52,581 nucleotides of DNA from Lentisphaeria bacterium. GTDB lineage: Bacteria; Verrucomicrobiota; Lentisphaeria; Victivallales; Victivallaceae. The position numbers and the translations under genes were made by a program. The stretch covers positions 1 to 52,581 of the forward strand of contig JAFVUZ010000242.1 in NCBI GenBank assembly GCA_017502435.1, in the 5' to 3' direction. Position 1 is the stretch's first letter; the number at the start of each line of letters is the position of its first letter. Under the pieces are notes generated by a model. The model ran no database searches, was not told where the DNA came from, and worked only from the letters and a program-made list of their open reading frames with translations. Positions 19,579-28,075 of this stretch are shown here, piece by piece.

Positions 19579-19619
19579 TGTGTCACTGTGTCAGTGTGTC
19601 ACACATTTTGCTGTGACAG
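19579..19619 (+). promoter_or_regulatory. Putative enhancer sites: three tandem TGTGTCA[C/G] octamers and a CTGTgACAG palindrome
   Basis: Octamers lie head to tail at 19579-19586, 19587-19594 and 19595-19602, followed by the palindrome CTGT-g-ACAG at 19611-19619. They sit about 110-150 bases upstream of the transcription start predicted from the sigma-54 promoter at 19702-19717. That is where sigma-54 activators normally bind. The role is inferred from position and repetition. Confidence 0.45.
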
Positions 19620-19701
19620 ATTGTCGCAGTTGCGGGATTTTTGGTTGAAAATATGCTTATTTTTACCGTTTTTTACCTCAATATACCATTTTATTCCAAA
19701 A

Positions 19702-19717
19702 TTGGCACGGTATTTGC
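19702..19717 (+). promoter_or_regulatory. Sigma-54 (-24/-12) promoter of dnaK
   Basis: TTGGCACG-GTAT-TTGC is a full match to the RpoN consensus, with the invariant GG (19704-19705) and GC (19716-19717) separated by exactly 10 bases. The predicted start of transcription is near 19729, giving a leader of about 50 bases. I see no convincing sigma-70 promoter nearby and no CIRCE (HrcA) inverted repeat. Confidence 0.8.
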
Positions 19718-19778
19718 TTGTATGAAAGTGTCTTCATTCGATTCTTAACATAAACTTTTAATATAAGGAGATTTTACT

Positions 19779-21671
19779 ATGGGTAAAATTTTAGGTATCG
19801 ACCTCGGTACAACCAACAGCTGTATGGCAGTCATGGATCATGGCGAAGCCAAAGTCATCCCCAACGCAGAAGGCAACCGCACCACCCCCTCAATCGTCGC
19901 TTTTACCAAATCCGGCGAACGTCTGGTCGGTCAGACCGCTAAACGTCAGGCTGTCACCAATCCCAAAAACACCATTTTCTCTGTCAAACGTTTCATGGGC
20001 AGAAAATTCGCTGAAGCCGCTTCAGACCGCGAAAAAGTTCCCTACGAACTCGTCGAAGCCAAAAACGGCGACGTCGCTATCAAAGTCGGCGACAAGAGTT
20101 ATTCTCCTCCGGAAATCTCTGCCATGATTCTGCAGAAACTCAAAGCCGATGCAGAAGCATATCTCGGCGAACCCGTAACTCAGGCAGTTATCACCGTTCC
20201 CGCTTACTTCAATGACAGTCAGCGTCAGGCAACCAAAGACGCCGGCAAGATCGCCGGTCTTGAAGTCCTCCGTATCATCAATGAACCCACCGCTGCAGCT
20301 CTCGCTTACGGTCTGGATAAACAGACTGACGAAACTGTTGCAGTCTATGACTTGGGCGGCGGTACTTTCGATATTTCAATTCTCGAAATCGGCGACGGCG
20401 TTTTTGAAGTCAAAGCAACCAACGGCGATACTCACCTCGGCGGTGACGACTTCGATCAGGCAATCATTGATTACCTCGCTGATGAATTTCAGAAGGAAAA
20501 CGGTGTTGACCTCCGCAAAGATACTCAGGCCCTTCAGCGTCTCAAAGAAGCCGCCGAAAAAGCCAAATGCGAACTTTCTTCCAGCATGAGCACCGACATT
20601 AATCTGCCCTTTATCACCATGAATCAGGACGGACCCGTTCACATGAATATCACTTTGACCCGTGCCCAGCTCGAAAAACTCGTTGACGGCCTCCTCGCCC
20701 GTACCCGCATCCCCTGCGAAAACTGCCTCAAAGATGCAGGCGTTTCCGCTTCCGGTATCAAAGAAGTCATCATGGTCGGCGGTATGACCCGTATGCCCAA
20801 AGTTCAGGAAACCGCCAAGGCTATCTTTAATAAAGAACCTCACAAAGGCGTTAACCCCGACGAAGTCGTCGCTTCCGGTGCCGCTATTCAGGGCGGTGTT
20901 CTCGGCGGTCAGGTCGAAGACGTCCTGCTGCTTGACGTTACTCCGCTTTCTCTCGGTATCGAAACCATGGGCGGCATCTTTACCCGCCTCATTGAACGTA
21001 ATACCACTATCCCCACCAAGAAGAGTGAAGTTTTCTCAACCGCCAGCGACAATCAGCCCGCAGTTGACGTTCACGTCCTTCAGGGTGAACGCGAATTTGC
21101 CCGCGACAACAAAACCATCGGCCGCTTCAAACTCGACGGAATCGCTCCCGCACCCCGCGGCGTTCCCCAGATCGAAGTCACTTTCGACATCGACGCCAAC
21201 GGTATCCTTCACGTTACCGCCAAAGACCTCGGTACCGGCAAAGAACAGAATATCACCATCACCGCTTCCAGCGGCTTGACTGATGCCGAAATCGAAAAAA
21301 TGGTCAATGAAGCCAAGTCCCATGCCGAAGACGACAAGGCCGCCAAAGAAAAAATCGAAATCAAAAATAAAGCCGATTCAATGGTCTATCAGACCGAAAA
21401 ACAGCTCAAAGAACACGGCGATAAACTTCCGTCAGAAGTTAAACAGCCCGTCGAAGACGGCATCGCCAAACTCAAAAAAGCCATCGAAGCCGACGATACC
21501 GAAACCATGAAAACCGTCATGGCCGAAATCGAACAGCACTTGATGAAGTTCGGCGAACAGATCTATCAGCAGGCTCAGGCTCAGCAGCAGGCTAACCCCA
21601 ATCCCGGAGCTGCCGCTGATTCAACCAAGAAAAACGACGACGGCGTAGTTGACGCTGAAGTTGTTGACTGA
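19779..21671 (+). CDS. dnaK: Molecular chaperone DnaK (Hsp70)
   Basis: The product is 630 residues, close to the 638 of the E. coli protein, with a start behind TAAGGAG. It is the ATP-dependent cytosolic Hsp70 that binds exposed hydrophobic segments together with DnaJ and GrpE. The nucleotide-binding domain opens with GIDLGTTNS (residues 5-13) and has the second phosphate loop [13 protein letters not shown] near 193. The interdomain linker region [14 protein letters not shown] is near residue 386, followed by the beta-sandwich substrate domain and a helical lid. The tail is the usual Gln/Ala-rich stretch ending in an acidic DAEVVD. No dnaJ or grpE lies nearby; groESL follows downstream. Expression from a sigma-54 promoter is the notable point. 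Confidence 0.98.
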   Translation: MGKILGIDLGTTNSCMAVMDHGEAKVIPNAEGNRTTPSIVAFTKSGERLVGQTAKRQAVTNPKNTIFSVKRFMGRKFAEAASDREKVPYELVEAKNGDVAIKVGDKSYSPPEISAMILQKLKADAEAYLGEPVTQAVITVPAYFNDSQRQATKDAGKIAGLEVLRIINEPTAAALAYGLDKQTDETVAVYDLGGGTFDISILEIGDGVFEVKATNGDTHLGGDDFDQAIIDYLADEFQKENGVDLRKDTQALQRLKEAAEKAKCELSSSMSTDINLPFITMNQDGPVHMNITLTRAQLEKLVDGLLARTRIPCENCLKDAGVSASGIKEVIMVGGMTRMPKVQETAKAIFNKEPHKGVNPDEVVASGAAIQGGVLGGQVEDVLLLDVTPLSLGIETMGGIFTRLIERNTTIPTKKSEVFSTASDNQPAVDVHVLQGEREFARDNKTIGRFKLDGIAPAPRGVPQIEVTFDIDANGILHVTAKDLGTGKEQNITITASSGLTDAEIEKMVNEAKSHAEDDKAAKEKIEIKNKADSMVYQTEKQLKEHGDKLPSEVKQPVEDGIAKLKKAIEADDTETMKTVMAEIEQHLMKFGEQIYQQAQAQQQANPNPGAAADSTKKNDDGVVDAEVVD

Positions 21672-21688
21672 GTTTGATGATGCAAAAG

Positions 21689-21925
21689 GTGGAGAAGAAA
21701 AAACCTTTTGAGGAAAGGTTCTTTTCTTCTCCCCCTTAAACCCCCCTCATCTTTTTCCAAACCTTTTCAAATTATTTCCGTTTTTTGCTTCGCAAAATCC
21801 GGAAATGGTAAAAGGGATGATATAAAGGGAAATAAAATAACACTTTTCTTTTTTGAAAAGGATGGGTTTCAGGGAAGGAAAAACCTTTTTTCTTTTAATC
21901 AAGAAAAAAGTTTTTCCTTCTCTGA
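21689..21925. repeat. Composite inverted hairpin repeat between dnaK and groES
   Basis: Two long A/T-rich hairpins with G/C-rich bases (about 21691-21732 and 21871-21924) flank a spacer. Each hairpin is followed inwards by related sequence: C-rich, then CATC(C)TTTTxCAAA on one strand, and the inverted form GGATGGG on the other side. The spacer includes TTTTGCTTCGCAAAA. The arrangement matches the pair at 30564-30852, so this is a dispersed family. The first hairpin, 20 bases after the dnaK stop, could act as a terminator or attenuator before groES. Confidence 0.65.
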
Positions 21926-21985
21926 GATAACCAACAAAAAAACTAACCAACCTTAACATAAACTAACAAAAAGGAGAAATCCAAA

Positions 21986-23940
<1,955 letters not shown>

Positions 23941-23972
23941 TATCATTTCCCATACAAAACCATACAAAATTC

Positions 23973-24019
23973 AAAGAACTGCTGTCGTCCGTTAAAGGTC
24001 TGGCGGCAGTTCTTTTTTT
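23973..24019 (+). terminator. Terminator after groEL
   Basis: AAGAACTGCTGTC pairs with GGCGGCAGTTCTT through a stem containing G-U pairs. It is followed by a run of seven T residues. Confidence 0.8.
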
Positions 24020-24109
24020 ATTGTTTTTTATCGGAATGCTTGATTTTTCATAAAAAAATGGTAAATTATACAGACCATCAGACTTAACAATCACAAAATG
24101 GAGAGTTGT

Positions 24110-25951
24110 ATGTTTATGAAAAATTTATCATTGCTGGGGGCAGTAATTCTGCTGGCAGGGTGTTCATTGTTTGAATCAGAAACTGTGAAACCGGATACTT
24201 TGCATGAAAATTACAAAAAAAGTATTGCCGCTCCTTATCTGACAGGAAAAATTGATTTTGACGGCAGACTTGATGAAAAAATGTGGAGAAAGGCCGGTTT
24301 TTTTGACGACTTTGTGATGAACAGTAAATTTACCGCTCCGCATATCAAAACCGAAGTCAGAGTGTTCCATGACACTGAATATTTGTATTTCGGGATCAAA
24401 TGTTATGAGAAAAAAGAAAATATCAAGCCGATAAACAGTGACGGTTATTCACTTTGGCAGGGGGATTGTATTGAATTGTTTCTCGGCAATATGGAACCGG
24501 AACCTTATCTGCATCAATTTTGCTGGGGCTCCGGCAGTGCCCGTTACGGAGCTAACGCTTACTGGGACAGCAAATGTGCCGTTTATGATGATTTCTGGAC
24601 TACTGAAACCAGAATCAAACTTTCATTGCTGAAGCCGTACAATGGCACGCTTGCTATGCATTTGGCACGGCTTGGCGGTACTCCGAGACAAAGTGTGGTA
24701 TGGAATTCTGTCGGGGCAGATTTTCAGAATATACCGCAATATTCAGAGTTGATTCTCGGCAGTTATGACCTTGCTGCACAGGCCAAATTTCAATATTATT
24801 CAGATAGAAAACTCACCCGCAGTGAGTATGAAAAACTTAATGCTGAACGTACTGTAAATCCTGCAAGCATGATTTTCGGCCCCTGGCTTTTTGCGGCATC
24901 TGAAACTGAAATGAATATCGGCTGGTACAATGAAGGCAGAACCGGTGCAATTCTGCAATACCGCAAAAAAGGCGATAAAAATTTCAAGACCGTAATTTCT
25001 CATGACCATTACAATTATTCTGATAAAGATAAAAAAATTCATAAAGTTCAGCTTAAAAATCTGCAAAAAGGCACAACTTATGAATATTTTATTACCAATA
25101 CATACGGTCAACGCTCAAAATCTTATCCCGGACAAGGGGAATATTTCACATTTACCACTCATGGCAAAAAAGATTTGACAATTGCTGCTTTTTCGGATGT
25201 TCATAATGACGGATATGCTTTGCAGACTCTGCTGGCAAACAAAAAAGTCATGGATAAATTTGATATTCTGGTCAATGTCGGAGATATGACTTCAAACAGT
25301 ACCGGAAGCCGTTCAATTATTCATGGTTATCTGGCCGGACAGCTGGCTTTTGCTTCAAAAAAGCCGGTTTTGAATTTCCGCGGCAATCATGAATATGCAG
25401 GTTTTGCTCCGGGGTCATTTTTTGAGATGTTCGGCACTCCGGATTTCAAAGGTTATTCAATCAACCGTTTCGGGGATGTCTGCATTATCGGTCTTGACTG
25501 CATGAATAGAGATCAGCGTGCATGGCTGAAAAAAGCGGTTAAAACACCGGAATTTCAAACAGCCAAACACCGCATCATGTTTGCACATTTTCCGCCAACT
25601 CATGCAAACAGAGAGTTTACCAAGATACTGCTGCGTGATACAGAAGGTATTTTTACCGGCAAAAATCCGTCAGAACGTCTTGATCTGCTGATTTCCGGAC
25701 ATACTCACAGAGGCAGTTTTACAGCGAAAAACTCTGATAAAATTGAATATCTTAAATATTCCGGCAAACCGGGTAATCCTGCCAAAGTTCCGTTTCCTGT
25801 AATTGTCAATGAAGGAAACCGTTATACCTGCGATAACGTCATGACTGCAGTTGAGGCCAAAGGCGATTCACTGACGGTCAAATTGTACCGAATGGACGGA
25901 ACGGTTTCCAAAGAATATAAAATCAAAGGCTCTGTATTAAATATTGACTGA
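24110..25951 (+). CDS. Lipoprotein: CBM9-like domain fused to a PAP-like metallophosphoesterase
   Basis: The start at 24110 is preferred over the ATG at 24098 because GGAG lies 6 bases upstream and the product then begins with a lipoprotein signal (LLAGC, Cys18). The protein has 613 residues. Residues about 35-215 form a CBM9-like carbohydrate-binding domain. Residues about 240-355 look like the fibronectin-III-type N-domain of purple acid phosphatases. The rest is a calcineurin-like phosphoesterase with FSDVHND (Asp and His metal ligands), VGDM, RGNHE, MFAHFPP and SGHTHRGS. Metal-dependent phosphoester hydrolysis at the cell surface is well supported; the substrate is unknown. The final GSVLNID is encoded by the MITE at 25928. 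Before that insertion the reading frame would have stopped at TAA directly after KEYKIK. Confidence 0.85.
   Translation: MFMKNLSLLGAVILLAGCSLFESETVKPDTLHENYKKSIAAPYLTGKIDFDGRLDEKMWRKAGFFDDFVMNSKFTAPHIKTEVRVFHDTEYLYFGIKCYEKKENIKPINSDGYSLWQGDCIELFLGNMEPEPYLHQFCWGSGSARYGANAYWDSKCAVYDDFWTTETRIKLSLLKPYNGTLAMHLARLGGTPRQSVVWNSVGADFQNIPQYSELILGSYDLAAQAKFQYYSDRKLTRSEYEKLNAERTVNPASMIFGPWLFAASETEMNIGWYNEGRTGAILQYRKKGDKNFKTVISHDHYNYSDKDKKIHKVQLKNLQKGTTYEYFITNTYGQRSKSYPGQGEYFTFTTHGKKDLTIAAFSDVHNDGYALQTLLANKKVMDKFDILVNVGDMTSNSTGSRSIIHGYLAGQLAFASKKPVLNFRGNHEYAGFAPGSFFEMFGTPDFKGYSINRFGDVCIIGLDCMNRDQRAWLKKAVKTPEFQTAKHRIMFAHFPPTHANREFTKILLRDTEGIFTGKNPSERLDLLISGHTHRGSFTAKNSDKIEYLKYSGKPGNPAKVPFPVIVNEGNRYTCDNVMTAVEAKGDSLTVKLYRMDGTVSKEYKIKGSVLNID
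25920..25927. repeat. Target-site duplication, left copy (AAATCAAA)
   Basis: AAATCAAA directly precedes the left end of the MITE. It is repeated exactly at 26235-26242 directly after the right end. An 8-bp duplication is characteristic of IS1595-type transposition. Confidence 0.85.
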
Positions 25952-26234
25952 TAATTAAAAAAATTGAGGGGGTTCGGGGGTATAGTGAGTTGCGACAGCA
26001 ACGAACGGCATACCCCTGATGTGGCTAATCCGGCGGAAGATTTGATTGCTCATTCCCTAAAAAAGGGGGAGGAGCAATCGAACATTCCGCCGAAAAAATA
26101 GCTAAACACCACACATCCGCCGACATTCACGCACCAGCGTAACATCGCACCGGGTCGTACCCGGCGCCGGGGATACAAGGGGGCGGCGTAAGCCCCCTTG
26201 TAATAAAAAATCAGTCTGCGTTTAGTACACAGCC
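25928..26234. mobile_element. Complete 307-bp MITE, IS1595-like
   Basis: The element is bounded by imperfect terminal inverted repeats: GGCTCTGTATTAAA with a nearby GACTGAT on the left, and GGCTGTGTACTAAAC with GACTGAT on the right (minus strand). It is flanked by the exact 8-bp duplication AAATCAAA. It contains no gene. The inside is a chain of hairpins: GGGGTAT/ATACCCC, a stem of about 28 bp starting CCGGCGGAAG with its complement near 26070-26097, CCGGGT-cgt-ACCCGG, and ACAAGGGGGC/GCCCCCTTGT. Partial copies lie at both ends of the window. Terminal sequence style and duplication length suggest mobilisation by an IS1595-family transposase encoded elsewhere (inference). Confidence 0.85.
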
Positions 26235-26242
26235 AAATCAAA
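26235..26242. repeat. Target-site duplication, right copy (AAATCAAA)
   Basis: This is the exact repeat of 25920-25927. The reconstructed empty site has the plus-strand gene ending in TAA three bases from the stop codon of the convergent minus-strand gene. Confidence 0.85.
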
Positions 26243-26248
26243 TAAAAA

Positions 26249-26869
26249 TCAGCGCGGGAAGCCGATTGGTTGAGCAAAGACGGCTTCCTGTGAATTTTTC
26301 AGTTTGAGTATTTTTTTGAGAATGTCTTTTTTTATTGAGCCGCAGATAACAGTTGAAAGTCCTTTTGAGGCAGCGTAGAGGTAGATATTCTGCGAAGCAC
26401 TGCCGGCGTGATTTCCGGAGTAGAGTGCTTTTTCTGCCGGAGTTTTGCCGATGGCGGAGGTGTCTGAAACAAAAACAATGATCAACGGTGCAGTGCGGTG
26501 AAACGGCTGCATTCCGCAATCTCTTCTGAAGTCGCCTTTATTGACCGGCACGAGCGAATGTTTTTTATTGTTGTACAAATAAACAGCGTCTGCGGTGACG
26601 GCGTAAATGGTTTGATTCTGGCGGTTCATGGCGGTTGGAACAGTTTTGTGCCCGTCGGGGCGGTTGATGCCGTCGGCGGCGAACATAATTTCAGAAATGA
26701 TCTGCAACGGGAGCGGTTTGTTGACGAAATTGCGTGCGGAACGCCGGAGCGACAGGCATTGCATCAGCGGTTTGCCGGAAGCAAGATCCGGTTTGGGCAG
26801 GGTGATTTCCTGAGCTGATGCGGCAAAAGTGATACAGCATACGGCGATTGAAATTGCAAAATTTTTCAT
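26249..26869 (-). CDS. Exported nitroreductase-family protein (SagB-like)
   Basis: The 206-residue product begins with a cleavable signal peptide (to about residue 19, ASA-Q) and continues with a nitroreductase-like fold. The SLRRSARNFVNKPL segment near residue 40 is the typical FMN-phosphate-binding start of the family (S-x-R-x-x-R-x-F), and EIMFAADGINRPDGHKTVPTAMNRQ follows the usual helix-and-loop pattern. The C-terminal half carries HAGSASQNIYLYAASKGLSTV, the second family signature. FMN-dependent redox activity is likely and the substrate is unknown. Periplasmic or lipid-face location follows from the signal peptide. It has its own promoter and an AAAGGAG ribosome-binding site. It is convergent with the phosphoesterase gene. 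Confidence 0.82.
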   Translation of the reverse strand: MKNFAISIAVCCITFAASAQEITLPKPDLASGKPLMQCLSLRRSARNFVNKPLPLQIISEIMFAADGINRPDGHKTVPTAMNRQNQTIYAVTADAVYLYNNKKHSLVPVNKGDFRRDCGMQPFHRTAPLIIVFVSDTSAIGKTPAEKALYSGNHAGSASQNIYLYAASKGLSTVICGSIKKDILKKILKLKNSQEAVFAQPIGFPR

Positions 26870-26897
26870 AAAAAACTCCTTTCATGTTGATTGGTTT

Positions 26898-26926
26898 AAT
26901 ATATTTTGAAAGTTTGGAAAAATCAA
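26898..26926 (-). promoter_or_regulatory. Sigma-70-type promoter of the nitroreductase-like gene
   Basis: On the minus strand TTGATT (26926-26921) and TATATT (26903-26898) are separated by 17 bases. They lie about 30 bases upstream of the start codon. Confidence 0.55.
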
Positions 26927-27047
26927 ATATATCTTTTTCAAAAATCATAAAAAATTCTGTTTTTTGCGTTATTGTAAAAAATATTGAATTTTTTTGTAAA
27001 AAAAGATGGAAATTTTCTGAAAGTGTAGTAAATTATATGAACCGAGC

Positions 27048-27121
27048 AGTCCCATGGTGTAATGGCAGCACAAGTGATTTTGGTTCATTTAGTCTAGGTT
27101 CGACTCCTGGTGGGACTGCCA
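27048..27121 (+). tRNA. tRNA-Gln (anticodon TTG)
   Basis: The cloverleaf can be drawn by hand. The acceptor stem AGTCCCA pairs with TGGGACT, and the anticodon stem AGTGA/TCATT closes loop TTTTGGT, with TTG at positions 34-36. The T arm contains GGTTCGA. Discriminator G is followed by an encoded CCA end. A weak GCAAG/CTTGC hairpin with a T-run follows at about 27137-27170. Confidence 0.95.
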
Positions 27122-27199
27122 ATTTTTTAAAAAACGCAAGAATTTTAAAAAAAACGCTTGCTTTTTTGAAAAAGAGAGGTATATTATAAAACAGTAAGT

Positions 27200-27277
27200 C
27201 GGGATGTAGCGCAGCCTGGTTAGCGCGTTTGTCTGGGGGACAAAAGGTCGCGAGTTCAAATCTCGCTATCCCGACCA
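27200..27277 (+). tRNA. tRNA-Pro (anticodon GGG)
   Basis: The acceptor stem CGGGATG pairs with TATCCCG (one G-U pair). The anticodon stem TTTGT/ACAAA closes loop CTGGGGG, with anticodon GGG. The T loop is TTCAAAT and the CCA end is encoded. A plausible promoter (TTGCTT and TATTAT, spacing 18) lies just upstream at about 27163-27192. The prolyl-tRNA synthetase gene is about 11 kb away in this window. Confidence 0.95.
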
Positions 27278-27302
27278 TTTTTTTGCCCAAATGGGCAAAA
27301 AA
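27278..27302 (+). terminator. Terminator after tRNA-Pro
   Basis: TTTTTTGCCC-AAAT-GGGCAAAAAA forms a symmetrical hairpin directly after the CCA end. The flanking T and A runs would let it work in either direction. Confidence 0.75.
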
Positions 27303-27307
27303 ACATG

Positions 27308-27389
27308 AAGCCGTCAGGCTTTGCTTCATGCACCGCAGGTGCGCTTTATGGCACAACGTGCCGCTTCATACGGCGAAGCCGTGCTTCAT
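27308..27389. repeat. Array of 20-bp hairpin units with GCTTYAT linkers
   Basis: Four consecutive units each contain a short hairpin followed by GCTTCAT or GCTTTAT. The stems are AAGCC/GGCTT (27308-27321), GCACC/GGTGC (27330-27342), GGCAC/GTGCC (27350-27362) and ACGGC/GCCGT (27370-27382). Units 2-4 are exactly 20 bp: a 13-base hairpin with a 3-base loop plus a 7-base linker. Stems differ in sequence but keep pairing, so it is the structure that is conserved. Related GAAGC/GCTTC fragments and another nested hairpin (about 27570-27594) continue towards the truncated gene at 27627. Confidence 0.75.
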
Positions 27390-27626
27390 AAAAAAACGCC
27401 TTTTCAGACTTGGCACGGCGTAGCCCGCAGGGCGAAGACGGCTGAAGCATTGTTTCCGTCTTCATTTCATTACGCCGCGACAAGCCGCCAAAGCTCCACA
27501 ATATGAAACAGCTTCATTTCATTCAGCTATGAAGCACTTCGCTTACGCTCCGTATGACCTGTCATCCATAGCACTTCGTGCGACGGATGATGAGAAAATG
27601 AAAAATGAGAGTTGGAGTAATCGGTT

Positions 27627-27782
27627 ATGCCAATAGAAAAGCCAAATAAACTTATTGATCTGTCTGTATCTTTTGCCGTTGAAATCCTGAATCTGGTCAA
27701 ATACCTTAAAAGCCAGCACGAAACGATCATCTGTAATCAAATCGGCAGAGCCGGAACCAGTATCGGGGCAAAGAAAAAATGA
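27627..27782 (+). pseudogene. Truncated four-helix-bundle (S23-family) protein gene
   Basis: The 51-codon frame encodes KPNKLIDLSVSFAVEILNLV...QIGRAGTSIGAKKK and then stops. This is the characteristic N-terminal half (first two helices and the Q-I-x-R-(A/S)-G-T-S-I-G-A motif) of the roughly 115-120-residue four-helix-bundle proteins linked to 23S rRNA intervening sequences. The match ends abruptly after GA, and the expected A-N-x-x-E-A continuation is missing. I therefore read it as a deletion remnant. It sits just after the hairpin array. Whether the short product is made is unknown. Confidence 0.72.
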
Positions 27783-27922
27783 TTGCAGCTCCTGAAGAAT
27801 TTTTTTTAGACGTTGAAGACAGTTTGAATTTTTTTGAAGAAAACTGGGATGCAATTTCAACGGGAACAACAACCTTGTCCGAAATAGTCGAATATTGCCA
27901 ACTCGACACCTCAAACAGGTAA
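27779..27922 (+). CDS. Small open frame, possible gene fragment (47 codons)
   Basis: The frame starts at an ATG overlapping the stop of the truncated four-helix-bundle gene (ATGA) and encodes an acidic peptide (MIAAPEEFFLDVEDSLNFFEEN, then TTTLSEIVEYCQ). No family is recognised and there is no clear ribosome-binding site. It may be the fused tail of another gene produced by the same deletion, or a chance frame. Confidence 0.25.
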   Translation: MIAAPEEFFLDVEDSLNFFEENWDAISTGTTTLSEIVEYCQLDTSNR

Positions 27923-28075
27923 AATTGTAAAAGCCGCTTTTTTTGTTTTCAAAAGAAAAATTCTTTTGTATATTGTCTTTAATTTGAAATAAAATAGAAA
28001 TATGCTATAGTAAAGACGGTTATAAATAAGGCATTATGATAGATTTTTTAACAAAATAAAATGCAGGAAAATAAG

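Noticed and set aside
19501..19725. Open frame of 74 codons between the giant gene and dnaK
   Set aside because: It covers the octamer repeats and the sigma-54 promoter, has no ribosome-binding site and no recognisable protein character.
19620..19778. CIRCE/HrcA operator before dnaK or groES
   Set aside because: No TTAGCACTC-N9-GAGTGCTAA-like inverted repeat is present upstream of either gene.
24641..24680. Second sigma-54-like sequence (TGGCACGCTTGC)
   Set aside because: The GG-GC spacing is too short and it lies inside the phosphoesterase coding region.
27308..27389. Possible CRISPR array
   Set aside because: The conserved part is only 7 bases and the variable parts are self-complementary hairpins rather than spacers. 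There are no cas genes in the window.
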